Origin: CAVOXO01 sp963700425
GTDB taxonomy: Bacteria; Actinomycetota; Acidimicrobiia; Acidimicrobiales; Microtrichaceae
Length of the DNA stretch: 64,000 bases
Direction: 5' to 3'
NCBI GenBank assembly: GCA_963700425.1
Contig: CAVOXO010000001.1
Location: forward strand, 1,935,352-1,999,351
The position numbers were made by a program, and so were the translations under genes. The first letter of the stretch is position 1. Each line of letters starts with the position of its first letter. Below the pieces are notes generated by a model. The model was not told the origin of the DNA. It did not search any database and saw nothing but the letters and a program-made list of their open reading frames with translations. Shown here piece after piece: positions 24,538 through 35,087 of the stretch.

Positions 24538-25272
24538 GTGCCCCTCGCGAACACGAGCGTCCTGCTCCATGGCTTCACCCAGACACCACGGAGCTGGGGA
24601 CGATTCGGCCAGCTGCTTGCGGTTCGGGGCGCCGTCGAGCGACCCTGGTTACCCGGTCACGGCCCCGACCCAACCCCTTCGACCGACCTGTGGGGTGCGG
24701 CCGACGCGCTGGCACCTGATCGCCCGTCGACGATCATCGGCTACTCCATGGGCGGCCGGGTGGCTCTCCACATGGCTCTGAACAACCCCGGGCGGGTATC
24801 GGAGCTGGTGGTTCTCTCGGCCACCGCCGGAATCGTCGATCCGGCCGAACGGCGTCGCCGGGTGAGCGAGGACGAGGCACTGGCCGACCGGATCGAGACC
24901 ATCGGTGTTGATGCGTTCCTCGCAGAATGGCTGGCCCGGGACATGTTCGCGTCCCTGCCGGACGACCCTTCCCGATGGGAGGACCGTCGGGACAACACCT
25001 CCGCGGGGCTGGCAGCCGCCCTTCGACACCTGGGCACCGGCACCCAGGAGGATCTCCGTGATCGCCTCGGCGGGCTGACCATCCCGGTGCTGATCGTCGT
25101 CGGGGAGCTCGACGTCCCATTCGCCCGACGGGGTGCCGAGATGGTCGACGCGATGGGTCCCAACGCCTCGTTGGCCGTGGTCGCCGGGGCGGGCCACGCG
25201 GTCCACCTCGAAGCTCCCGACCGAACCGCAGAGGTGGTGACCGGCTGGCTCGGGGGTCTCACGGGGAGCTGA
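24538..25272 (+). CDS. menH: MenH-like alpha/beta hydrolase (SHCHC synthase)
   Basis: MenH eliminates pyruvate from SEPHCHC to give SHCHC. The 244-aa protein has LLHGFTQTPRSWG, WLPGHGPD, nucleophile elbow IGYSMGGRVALH, VVGELDVPF and AGAGHAVHLEAP, giving a Ser-Asp-His triad. Placement beside menD supports MenH over an unrelated hydrolase, but the family is broad. Start GTG 24538 set by the promoter spacing. Its end overlaps the end of the convergent menA by 14 bp. Confidence 0.82.
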   Translation: MPLANTSVLLHGFTQTPRSWGRFGQLLAVRGAVERPWLPGHGPDPTPSTDLWGAADALAPDRPSTIIGYSMGGRVALHMALNNPGRVSELVVLSATAGIVDPAERRRRVSEDEALADRIETIGVDAFLAEWLARDMFASLPDDPSRWEDRRDNTSAGLAAALRHLGTGTQEDLRDRLGGLTIPVLIVVGELDVPFARRGAEMVDAMGPNASLAVVAGAGHAVHLEAPDRTAEVVTGWLGGLTGS

Positions 25273-26218
25273 TCGCGATTCCGATCGCCAGAAGCGCTCC
25301 GAACACCATCTCGGTGCGACCCGTGGCGACGAGAACCGGGATCAGGCGACGCCCCTCCGCTCGCGACGCGACGAGCGTCACGGGCCGCACCAGTGTCGGC
25401 GCGGCCAGGAACGCCAGGGCGGCCGCCGGACGGTCGCCGAACACGGAGAGGAACGGCAGCAGGAGAAACGGTAGGACCATGAGGGCGACGTAGAGCAGGC
25501 GGGTGCGGTGGTCCCCCAGCCGAACCGCGAGGGTCTGCTTGCCCGACGCGGTGTCTCCGGGGATGTCGCGCAGATTGTTGACCACCAGCAGCGCGGTGGC
25601 CAAGAGGCCGACGGCGACCCCCGCGCCCCACGCCAGACCCGTGAGACGCTCGATCTGGACGTAGGTCGACCCCACCGTCGCCACGAGCCCGAAGAAGACG
25701 AAGACGAACAGCTCCCCGAGACCCATATACCCGAAGGGCCGCGGCCCACCGGTGTAGAAGTACCCGGCGGCGACCGACGCGATGCCGACGATGATGAGTT
25801 CCCATCCCACCCTCACGACCAGCACGCCGCCGGCCGCCACCGCCACCCCGAACCCCACGACCATGGCCCGCTTCACCTCCGACGCCGTCGCCATCGCGGA
25901 TCCGACGAGCCGGGGCGGACCCGTCCTCGTGGTGGGGTCGTCGGTCCCGCGGACGCCGTCGGTGTAGTCGTTGGCGTAGTTGGTGGCGACCTGGAGCGCC
26001 ACCGCGACGATGGCCGCACACACTGCGTTGAGCCAGTCGATCCCACCCCATGAGGATCGACCGAGGAGGTCGAGAGCGACGCTGTCGTCGCCCACCTGCC
26101 GGCCGGCCGACGACCTCCAGGCGCACGCCGTTCCCACCACCACGGGAACAATCGCCGCGCCCAGTGTGGGCACCCGAGCACCGATGATCCAACGGTTGAT
26201 CGACGGGGGCAGGGTCAT
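25259..26218 (-). CDS. menA: 1,4-dihydroxy-2-naphthoate prenyltransferase
   Basis: MenA is the UbiA-type membrane enzyme that attaches the polyprenyl tail to DHNA. The 319-aa protein has the first aspartate-rich motif NYANDYTDGVRGTDD, the second NNLRDIPGDTASGKQTLAVRLG, and eight to nine hydrophobic segments. ATG 26218. Divergent from menE with 36 bp between starts. Confidence 0.94.
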   Translation of the reverse strand: MTLPPSINRWIIGARVPTLGAAIVPVVVGTACAWRSSAGRQVGDDSVALDLLGRSSWGGIDWLNAVCAAIVAVALQVATNYANDYTDGVRGTDDPTTRTGPPRLVGSAMATASEVKRAMVVGFGVAVAAGGVLVVRVGWELIIVGIASVAAGYFYTGGPRPFGYMGLGELFVFVFFGLVATVGSTYVQIERLTGLAWGAGVAVGLLATALLVVNNLRDIPGDTASGKQTLAVRLGDHRTRLLYVALMVLPFLLLPFLSVFGDRPAAALAFLAAPTLVRPVTLVASRAEGRRLIPVLVATGRTEMVFGALLAIGIAISSP

Positions 26219-26227
26219 AGGGCGGCC

Positions 26228-26247
26228 AGCGTACCGGGCGGTAGCGT
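26228..26247. promoter_or_regulatory. Divergent -10 elements for menA and menE
   Basis: Minus-strand TACGCT (26233-26228) lies 9 nt from the menA ATG; plus-strand TAGCGT (26242-26247) lies 7 nt from the menE ATG. The whole intergenic region is 36 bp, so both promoters must share one RNA polymerase footprint. Confidence 0.45.
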
Positions 26248-26254
26248 CCGGGGA

Positions 26255-27373
26255 ATGACCGATGTCGTGGCCCTCGAGATGCCCGGTGGCACGGAGTGGC
26301 TCGACGCGCTGCGGCGCTGTTGGGATCGTGGTGACGCCGTCGCCCCGATGCCCGAGGGACAGCCCGCCGCGGCCCGCACCGCTCTGCTCGGCGCCATCGA
26401 GCCGACGCATCGCATCGGACCCGACGGCGGAAAAGGTTGCCGCGGTGGCGGGGGGACGTCCCGCCGAGGACGGTGATGCGTTGATCATCGCCACCAGCGG
26501 CACGACTGGGCGACCCACGCGGCGTGGTTCTCACCCACTCCGCTCTCGACGCTGCCGCGGATGCCACCTTCGCCACCGTCGGCTGCGCCCCCGACGACCA
26601 CTGGTTGGCCTGCCTGCCGCTTCACCACGTCGGAGGGTTCTCGGTGGTCTCCAGGGCCATCCGACGCAGTCTGCGGATCACGGTGCTGCCCCGGTTCGAC
26701 GCCGCCGATGTCATGTCGGCCGCAGCCGAGGGTGCCACCCTCACGTCGCTGGTACCCACCGCTCTCGCCCGGATCGACCCCACCGCCTTCCGCCTGATCC
26801 TCCTGGGAGGCGCCGCGGCTCCTCTCCGACGTCCGTCCAACACCGTCGCCACCTACGGAATGACCGAGACGGGCGGAGGAGTCGTCTACGAGGGCCGCCC
26901 TCTCGCAGGGGTGGCCCTCCGGATCGGCGCCGACGGGATCATCTCACTCCGGTCCCCCACGATGGCACGGTGCTTCCGCGACGGCTCACCGGTGACCGGC
27001 GACGACGGGTGGTTCCGGACCGGCGACGTCGGTTCGATCGATACCGACACCGGCCTCTTGGACGTCGTTGGCCGAGACGACGACGTCATCAACACCGGTG
27101 GCGAGAAGGTGTGGCCGGTCGCCGTGGAGCGGGTTCTCCTGGCTCATCCCGCGGTGCACCGCGTCGTCGTGGTGGGCCGATCGGACCCCGACTGGGGCGA
27201 GCGCGGTGACCGCCGTCGTCGTGCCGGTGGATCCGACCGGACCCCCCGATCTCGACTCCCTCCGGGCGCTCTGCCGCGAGGCGCTCCCCCGGGCCTGGGC
27301 GCCGCGCCGCGTGGAGATCGTCGAGGACCTGCCGACCACGTCGCTGGGCAAGGTCCGCCGCTCCGAGGTGTGA
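26255..27373 (+). CDS. menE: O-succinylbenzoate-CoA ligase, frame broken three times
   Basis: MenE activates o-succinylbenzoate with CoA. The protein runs through three frames: start to about 26425, then to about 26515, then to about 27200, then to the stop. Removing one base at each site restores a 371-aa enzyme with IIATSGTTGRP, LPLHHVGGF, TYGMTETGGG, GWFRTGDVG, DVVGRDDDVINTGGEKVWP and the end TTSLGKVRRSEV carrying the catalytic lysine. The compact length is normal for actinobacterial MenE. Position opposite menA supports the call. Confidence 0.88.
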
Positions 27374-27398
27374 GGGACCGGGCCCACCGAGCGGCCCG

Positions 27399-28140
27399 TT
27401 ACAGCAGCATTCCGCCGTCGACCACGAGCGTATGGCCGCAGATCCACGATCCGGCGTCCGATGCCAGGAACAGCGCGGCGTTGGCGATGTCACTGGTCTC
27501 GCCGAGTCGGTTCAGGGGCACCATCGCGGCCACGGCGTCCTCGTTCGCCTCCCACAGGGCGCGGGCCATGTCGGTCTTGACCAGCCCGGGAGCGATGGCG
27601 TTGACCCTGACGGTCGGGGCGAGCTCCTTCGCCAGGGTCTTCGTGAGGTGGATGAGTGCCGCCTTGGTGACGTTGTAGTTGCCGATCGACGTCTCCACCG
27701 ACAGCCCGCCGATCGACGCGATGTTGATGATCGACGAACCCGGACGGTGCTTCATCGACGCGTGCCAGGCGAACTGCGACCAGAACAGCGGTGCCTTGAG
27801 GTTCACCTCCACGGTCTTGTCGTGGCGCGACTCGTCGATGTCGATGGTGGGCCCCATGTACGGATTCGTCGCCGCGTTGTTGACCAGGATGTCGATCCCG
27901 CCGAACCGATCGACCGTCGCGTCGACACACGCACGCGCCGCGTCGAGGTCTCCCGCATTGGCCTCGAACACGTCGACCTCTCCGACCATGTCGGCCCTGG
28001 CCGCCTCCAGCGCGTCGCGTTTCGCGCGACGAGATCATCACCGAGGCACCGGCCTCGGCGAACGCGGCGGCGATCGCCTTGCCGATGCCCTTCGACGCTC
28101 CCGTGACCAGGGCGACCTTGTTCTCCAGCGAGAGCTCCAT
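27399..28140 (-). CDS. Short-chain dehydrogenase/reductase, frame broken near 28023
   Basis: A classical NAD(P)-dependent SDR of about 246 aa once one extra base near 28020-28026 is removed. It has TGASKGIGKAIA (nucleotide binding), NNAATNPYMG, the catalytic S in NIASIGG and Y-x3-K in GNYNVTKAALIHL, and the C-terminal ICGHTLVVDGGMLL. The substrate is not determinable; the 3-oxoacyl reductase/FabG group is closest by appearance. Converges on menE with 25 bp between. Confidence 0.9.
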
Positions 28141-28151
28141 GACGAGGAGAC

Positions 28152-28157
28152 TACCGT
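28152..28157 (+). promoter_or_regulatory. Putative -10 element of the DUF255 gene
   Basis: TACCGT, 7 nt before the ATG at 28165, with no ribosome-binding site; leaderless start predicted. Confidence 0.45.
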
Positions 28158-28164
28158 CACCCCC

Positions 28165-30147
28165 ATGAACCGACTCGGGTCCGAGGCCAGTCCCTACCTC
28201 CGCCAACATGCCGACAACCCCGTCGACTGGTGGCCCTGGGGGGCCGAGGCGTTCGAGGAGGCGCGCAGCTCCGATCGGCCGATCCTTCTCTCGGTCGGCT
28301 ACTCGTCGTGTCACTGGTGCCATGTCATGGCCCACGAGTCCTTCGAGGACGCCGAGACCGCCGCATCGATGAACTCCGGATACGTCAACATCAAGGTCGA
28401 CCGCGAAGAGCGTCCCGACATCGATGCCATCTACATGGACGCCACCCAGGCCCAGACCGGTCACGGCGGCTGGCCCATGACCGTCTTCATGACACCCGAG
28501 GGCGAACCCTTCTTCTGCGGTACCTACTACCCCTCGACCCCTCGTTCGGGGGTGCCGACGTTTCGACAGGTTCTGGCCGCGGTGTCCGATGCATGGGAGA
28601 ACCGGCGCGACGACATCACCGAGCAGGCGTCGCGCCTGACCGAGCACGTCCGCCGCGACATCGACACGTCGCCCGACGGAGCGACGATCGGTGAGGCGCT
28701 GTTCACCGCGGCCTGCGACACTCTCGTCGAGGCGGCCGACCACGTTCGCGGCGGTTTCGGGGGGGCACCCAAGTTCCCCCAGTCGATGTCCATCGACGTC
28801 CTGTTGGACCGCTACCGACGCGACGGCGACACAGAGTCCCTCACCGTCGCCCTGACGGCACTCGATGCCATGGCCGCGGGCGGCATCTACGACCATCTGG
28901 GTGGAGGGTTCGCGCGGTACTCGGTCGACGCCGGCTGGCTCGTTCCGCACTTCGAGAAGATGCTCTATGACCAGGCCCTGCTCCTGCGGCCCTACCTCCA
29001 CGCGTACCAGCTGACGGGGGAGAGCCGATTCGCACAGACGATCGAGGAGACGATCTCCTACGTCGCCTCGGTTCTGAGTCACCCCGGCGGAGGGTTCTAC
29101 AGCAGCGAGGATGCCGACAGCCTCGACACCCGGGGCGACAGCACGGAGGGAGCGTTCTACACGTGGACCCTCGACGAGCTGAGGGAGGCGCTCGACGACG
29201 GAGCCGAGGAGGCCGCCGCGTTCTGGGGAGTCACCGAGGCGGGCAACTTCGAAGGACGCAACATCCTCTTCCGGCCCGCCGGAGACATCGCCCGTCCGCC
29301 GGGGGTCGACGAGCTGCGGCGACGCCTGCACACCCACCGCGAGCGCCGACCGCGCCCCGGGCTCGACGACAAGGTGCTCACCGAGTGGAACACGCTGATG
29401 ATCGCGTCTCTCGCCGAGTGCGGCTCGGCCATGGACCGACCCGACTGGGTCCACATGGCGGTGCGGTCGGCCGACTTCTGTCTCGACCACCTGAAGCGGG
29501 AGGACGGGCGATGGCTCCGCTCGTACCAGGACGATTCCGGAGCCACCCACCTGGCGTGCGCCCAGGACTACGGAGCCCTCCTCGATGCCTTCATCCGCCT
29601 CTACGAGGCAACCGGGTCGCTGCGGTGGCTCGCCGAGGCGGAGCGCACCGCCGACGGACTGATCGGTCTCTTCTGGGACGCCGACGGTGCCGGTGTCTTC
29701 ACCACCGGATCAGACGCCGATCCGCTGGTGGCGCGTCCCAAGGACGTCATGGACAACGCGACCCCGTCGGCGAACTCACTCGCCGCTCACGGACTCATCC
29801 GGCTGGCGCACCTCACCGACCGGCCCGCCGACGGCGAGCGCGGTGAGGCCATCGTGGCCCACCTGGCTTCGCTCCTCGAACGGGCGCCCTCGGCCTTCGG
29901 ACACCTCCTGGCCGCGGCAGGGCTGGTCGCCCGAGGTGTGACGGAGGTGGTCGTCTGCGGCGAACGCGACGACATGGTCACCGCTGTGTGGCGTCGGTGG
30001 ACCCCCCAGGTCGTGCTGGCGTGGGGGAAACGCGGGACGGGGCCTCTCTGGGAGGACCGCCGCGACGGCCGGGCCTACGTCTGCTCCGGGTTCGTGTGCC
30101 GTGCCCCCACGTCGGATGCCACCGTCCTGGTCGAACAGCTGGGGTGA
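28165..30147 (+). CDS. Thioredoxin-domain DUF255 protein (YyaL/spermatogenesis-associated 20 family)
   Basis: A 660-aa protein with an N-terminal thioredoxin-like domain, SSCHWCHVMAHESFED (C49-x2-C52), KVDREERPDID and GGWPMTVFMTP, followed by an alpha/alpha-barrel like that of N-acyl-glucosamine epimerases and glycosidases (VPHFEKMLYDQA, GGGFYSSEDADS, NILFRP, DDKVLTEWN, NATPSANSLAA). Length and order match the conserved family. Catalytic activity has not been settled; the CHWC pair suggests redox or metal binding. Confidence 0.9.
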   Translation: MNRLGSEASPYLRQHADNPVDWWPWGAEAFEEARSSDRPILLSVGYSSCHWCHVMAHESFEDAETAASMNSGYVNIKVDREERPDIDAIYMDATQAQTGHGGWPMTVFMTPEGEPFFCGTYYPSTPRSGVPTFRQVLAAVSDAWENRRDDITEQASRLTEHVRRDIDTSPDGATIGEALFTAACDTLVEAADHVRGGFGGAPKFPQSMSIDVLLDRYRRDGDTESLTVALTALDAMAAGGIYDHLGGGFARYSVDAGWLVPHFEKMLYDQALLLRPYLHAYQLTGESRFAQTIEETISYVASVLSHPGGGFYSSEDADSLDTRGDSTEGAFYTWTLDELREALDDGAEEAAAFWGVTEAGNFEGRNILFRPAGDIARPPGVDELRRRLHTHRERRPRPGLDDKVLTEWNTLMIASLAECGSAMDRPDWVHMAVRSADFCLDHLKREDGRWLRSYQDDSGATHLACAQDYGALLDAFIRLYEATGSLRWLAEAERTADGLIGLFWDADGAGVFTTGSDADPLVARPKDVMDNATPSANSLAAHGLIRLAHLTDRPADGERGEAIVAHLASLLERAPSAFGHLLAAAGLVARGVTEVVVCGERDDMVTAVWRRWTPQVVLAWGKRGTGPLWEDRRDGRAYVCSGFVCRAPTSDATVLVEQLG

Positions 30148-30154
30148 TCGACAC

Positions 30155-31038
30155 GTGAGCGAAACGTCGACCCTCGACCCGACGCCACCGGACGAGGTCC
30201 ATCCGGCCCGGCGGGCCTGGCTGATCATCGAGCCGATCCACGCGGTGACGTACTTCTCCCCGGTCGCCCGTCGCGCCGCGCAGACCGCCGGTCTGAAAGG
30301 CTTCTGGATGGCGTACTTCGCCCAGCGGTGCGCCCCCTCGGAGCCGTCGGACCCGACCTCGCCGCTGCCGTGTGCCCCGGTTTCGCCCGCCGACGGGTCG
30401 AGCGGGCCCTCCCTGATGCCTGGGACCGGATCGACCCCTCGACCGCGTTGCAGGTCCGGCGGAGGGCCGCCGCGGCGGCCCTCGCCGAGGTGGTCCCCGA
30501 GATCGACTCTGTGGCGACGAAGGTCGTGCCCCTGTTGAGCTCCGTGGCCCGTTCCGCCCCCGGAGCCGGGCGGCCCCTCTTCGCGGCCAACGTCGGTCTG
30601 GATGCCCCCGAGGATCCCGTCGAAGCGCTCTGGCAGCTCACGACGACGCTGAGGGAACACCGCGGCGACGGACACGTGGCCTCGCTCGTCGCCCATGACG
30701 TCGACCCCCTGGAGGCCCACATGGTGGCGACAACCGACCGGGCGGCCCTCGAGGGACTGCGCGAATCACGCGGTTTCGGCGACGACGAATGGGGCGCCGG
30801 CCGCGATCGACTCGTCGAGCGGGGCATCATCGCCGGCTCGTCCCTCACTCCCTCGGGCGCGGCGCTTCATCGAGCGGTGTCGATGTCGACCGACGTTGCC
30901 GCGTGGCATCCGTGGGATGCGGGACTCACCGCCGAGGGCGTGGATCTCGTGCTTCGGATTCTCCGACCGGTCGCCGACGCGATCTGGCGCTCGAGGATCC
31001 TGCCCCTGCCGAACCCGATCGGCGTCACGCCTCCCTGA
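30155..31038 (+). CDS. SCO6745-family protein, frame broken near 30325
   Basis: The N-terminal part ARRAWLIIEPIHAVTYFSP and GLKGFWMAYFAQR and, in the next frame, VGPDLAAAV, RVERALPDAWD, EALWQLTTTLREHRGDGH and the helix-turn-helix-like tail match a conserved actinobacterial protein of about 280-295 aa. One missing base near 30325 accounts for the break. A winged-helix-like C-terminus is likely, but no function is established. Starts 8 bp after the DUF255 gene, probably same transcript. Confidence 0.75.
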
Positions 31039-31083
31039 GCGACGTCGGCGTCACAGCGGCACGATCGGGGACCGTGACCGACG

Positions 31084-32513
31084 TCAGTCGGCTCGACGAC
31101 GGTGTTCGTCCTCGGCACGGGCCACCAGGGTGGTGATCGCCGACTCGATGCCGCGAGTGATGTCCTCGGCGCCGGGAACCGTGTCGGGGCACGAGATCAC
31201 CCCGATGTCCATGTTGCCCATGTTCGACAGAACGGTGATGTTGAGTCCCGACCCTTCGGTGAGCGGCCCGAAGGGATAGATCCCGACGATCTTGGCTCCG
31301 GCCACGAAGAGCGGAACCGGAGGGCCCGGCACGTTGGAGATGATCAGGTTGTGGATCGGCGGCAGCCGCTCCGCCAGCTTCGACCCCGAGTACATGCGGC
31401 TCGCCAGATTGAAGATCGCCGGTGGCGTCAGCTCGGTCACGTCACCGATGACGTCGGCGCCGAGAGCCCCGTGGACGATCTTCGCGTCGCGGGTGTCGCT
31501 GCGAACCCGCATCAGCTGCTCGACAGGGTCCTCCACGTCGACGGGGAGCCGCACGAACATGTTGGAGACCTGGTTGACCGTGGCCGACTCCTCTGCCCGT
31601 CCGTGCACCGACACCGGGACACTGCACACCAGGGGGCGGGCGCAGCGGTCGCCCCGGGCCCTCAGGTAGTCCCTCAGCGATGCCGTACACGCCGCCAGGA
31701 AGACATCGTTGACAGTGGTTCCGAACGTCGACTTGATGGACTTGAGATCATCGAGCCTGGCCGACCCGATGGACACCGAACGTCGCGGCGTCAACGAGGC
31801 ATTGAGCCTGCTCCGCGGCCCCTCGAAGGGCCTGGCCATCGACGGCCCGCCCTGCCGCCCGTCGATGACGGCCCGAGCCAGCTTGACCGCGCCGTCCGCC
31901 GTCCGGCCCAGGGCGCGGAAGGTGCGCAGAGGATCGGTGGCGCGGGACCAGACCGCATCGACGACCACCTCGGGGGTCGATGGCATTCGGGCGGGTTCCC
32001 ATGCCTCGGGGTCGGGAGGCTCGTCGAACGTCTGGCTGAGGTCGACCAGGTTGACCAGCATGTCGGCGCCGGACACACCATCCACGGCCACGTGGTGCAT
32101 CTTCGACACGAGGGCGATCCGACCGTCCCGGAGACCCTCCATCAGCACCATGTCCCACAGGGGCTTGGAGTAGTCCAGCTTCGTCGACGCGTAGGAGCCG
32201 ACCCACGTTTCGAGGTCCTCCATCAGGCCGGGCGCCCGGAGCACGATGCGATGGAGATGATCGTCGATGTCGAAATCCGGATCCTCCACCCACACCGGGT
32301 GATCGATGCCCAACGGGACGGTCACCAGACGGCGTCTGAAATGGGGGATGAGATGGAGCCGGCCGATGACGTGATTGCGGAAGTTCCCGAAGTCGTACCC
32401 ACCGGGGATGTCGCTGGGATCCAACAACATGAGTCCCGTGACGTGCATGTGCACCACGGAGTTCTCCATGTACAGGAAGGACGCGTCCCCCCGGTGAGAC
32501 GATCCGATGGCAC
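31084..32513 (-). CDS. Wax ester synthase/diacylglycerol acyltransferase, frame broken near 32492
   Basis: WS/DGAT enzymes esterify acyl-CoA to fatty alcohols or diacylglycerol for storage lipid. Motifs: DASFLYMENS at the start, HHVAVDGVSGAD with the catalytic HHxxxDG, PLWDMVLMEGL, TVNDVFLAAC, NQVSNMFVRLPVD and ISNVPGPPVPLF. The start GTG at 32513 gives MPSDRLTGG and then, after one base is restored to the G run at about 32490-32495, joins DASFLY. Corrected length 476 aa, normal. It directly follows the MMPL gene. Confidence 0.88.
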
Positions 32514-35004
32514 CTAGGCCTCGCCCCCGCCCATCGGAGGAGTCGGGATGAAGGGCTCCTCTGGGATGGATCATGCCCCTCGACACCCAATTGCGGCGAT
32601 CCGCCCAGACGAGCATCGGCGGCAGGACAATCAGAGCGGAGGCCAGCGCCACGAGAACGTTGAGGGCGACGATGAGACCGAAGTCCCGCAGGAGCGGCAA
32701 CGACGAGGAGGCGAGCACCGCCACGCCGGTCACGCTCGTCAGAGCCGACACCACGAACGCCCGACCGGTGCGGGCGGCCGCCACGTCGGCGGCCTCCTGC
32801 GGCTCCAGGCCCCGCTGACGTTCCTCCACGAAACGCAGCAGGATGAGGGACGTGAACTCGGTGCACATGGCGACGACCAACGGGCCCCCGACGGCGGTCA
32901 TCGGCGAGAGCTGGAACCCGAATGCCCACGCGAACAGCGACGCTGCCCCCACCGCGATCAACACGGGAACCAACGACAGGAGAGATCGGGTGATCGACCG
33001 GAGCCTGATGGCGAGGAACAACCCCACGAAGACGATCGCCAGGTACGTCAGCAGGATCCGGTTGGCCTCGAGGTTGTCGACCAGACCGACTCCGACGACG
33101 ACGAGACCCGACGGGGTGAGCGAGATCCCCGCCGGAGGCGCTTCGTTGTCGCGGATGTCGCGCACCAGATCACCGCGCCGGTCGAGGTCGCCGGGCTTGG
33201 CGAGGAAGGCGACGTTCATCGCGGTGCCGTCGTCGGACGCCGTGTACTTCTGGATCGCCTCGGGAGCGACGTTCCAGGCCGACTCCACCGCCTCGCCGAG
33301 AGGCGCCACGTCGGTGGTGCCCTCGAGGTAGAGCAGGTCGCCGACCGCGGTCTCGACCGACGATCCCGACAACAGGAGGTCGGGGTTGGCCGCGACGAGA
33401 TCGCGGGTGAAGTTGTGGGTGTATTCCACGGACTCGTCGGTGAAGACGTCATCTGACTGGATGAAGACGCCCAACTCGCTCGATACGTCGGTCTCCCTCT
33501 CGATCGTTCGGAGGTCCTTGATGGTGTCGCTGGACTGGTTGATCCATTCGATGGGATCGGTCTGGATCCGGAGCTCGTCCTCGACCGACAACCCGCCGAC
33601 GAAGACGACGATCGACATCACCGCGAACGGGATGGCCATGCCCGCCGGAAGGCTGCCGAGCTTGACCACGAAACGACCGAGGATGCCTTCGCGATAGTCG
33701 CGACCCTGGGTCGGTGAGCGGAACTCGCGGATACCGAGCACGGACAGAGGCAGGATGATCGAACACAGGCAGATCGCCGCGATGCCGACCGCGAGCGAGC
33801 AGCCCGAAGTCCCGGATCATCGGCACCTTGGCGAATCTCAGGGCCAGGAAGGCGAAGATCGCATCGAAGGTCACGACCAGCAGGGCCGGACCGAGCCGCC
33901 GGGCCGTCTCCTGGATCGGGTGCTCGGAGCGGTCGATGACCACCTCCTCCTCGACGCGGGCGTGCATCTGGATGGCGTAGTCGATACCGATTCCCAACAT
34001 CACCGGGAGGCCGGCGATGGTGACGATCGTCAGCGGGATGCCGAGATAGCCGGCGAGGCCGAATGCCCAGGTGACACCGACGACCACGACGGCCAACGGA
34101 AGAAGCCGCCACCGGACGTCGAAGAGCAGCAGCAGGATCAGGATCATGCCCAGGATCGCGATCCCGCCGAGCGTCAACATCCCGCCGCGGAGGTAGTCGT
34201 TGAGATCCTTGAGGAGCACCGGGGCGCCCGAGGTCGTGACGGTGGCGTTCGGGAACGAGAGGTTCGCAGCCGCCGCGGTCACGGCCTCCGCCGCGACTCC
34301 CTCGTCCTCGATGCTCTGGTTGCCGACCAGGCGGGTGATCACGAGCCCGTGCTGTTCGTCGGGAAAGAACGGACGGAGCGCCTTGCGCACCTCACCGGCG
34401 TTGTCGTACAGCAGACAGATCGTTCCACGCAGGGACGCCGACCATCATGTCCGACTCGGGTATCGGAGCGCCGCCGTCACCACCGAGGACCCTTGCGGTC
34501 GTCGCCTCGATGTCGGCGTTGCGCGCTTCGTAGTCGGCGGACCCGGGTTCGAAACGATCCCGGGCCTCGTTCAACGACGTTGCCGCGATCGAGGTGAGGA
34601 TCCCGCCGAGCGACGGGTTGGAGGGATCGGTCTGCAACAGGTTGTTGGAGAAGTCCAGCGCCGTGTAGGGCGAGATGACGCTCTCGACCCCGCTGTCGGA
34701 GCGGACCTCCTCACTGTAGGACTTGAAGGCCGCGATGCCTTCGGGGGTCATGATCTCGTCGATCGTGTGACCCTCGTCCATCGAGATGGTGGTGAGCATG
34801 GCCTGGCCGCCGAAGAGATCCTGGTACGCGACGTTGTCGATCGCCACCTGCTCGTCATCGTTGAGGTAGCTGTCCTGACCGGTGGCGAACTGCAGCTTGG
34901 GGATCCCGAATCCCAGCGCGATCGTGATGACTGCGGCGACGGCGACTACGGCCACCGCATGCTGACCAAGGCGGACAGCGAGAACTGACCAGAACTTCTG
35001 CACA
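32514..35004 (-). CDS. MMPL/RND-superfamily exporter, frame broken at about 34430, 33800 and near its end
   Basis: About 829 residues with the two-fold RND layout: N-terminal helix VAVVAVAAVITIALGFG, first ectodomain (YLNDDEQVAIDN, LFGGQAMLTTISMDEG), helix block LGGIAILGMILILLLLFD to LPVMLGIGIDYAIQMHARVEEE, second helix GMAIPFAVMSIVVFVGGL, second ectodomain, and final helix block ending ALIVLPPMLVWADRR. Three inferred indels interrupt it. The GTG at 35004 has GAGGGG 5 nt upstream. If the last indel (about 32520-32530) is corrected the TAG at 32514-32516 abuts the WS/DGAT start. Likely lipid export. Confidence 0.82.
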
Positions 35005-35087
35005 GATTCCCCTCGTGGACGACGGCGGCCGACGATAGTCGGTGCTGTGCCGACTGTCACCCAACTGAATCGAGGGGTCCGCCGGCA

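Noticed and set aside
31084..33741. A natural MMPL-WS/DGAT fusion protein of 885 aa
   Set aside because: An alternate-frame start at 32513 gives the exact expected WS/DGAT N-terminus after restoring one G, and a TAG abuts it, so two genes are more likely.
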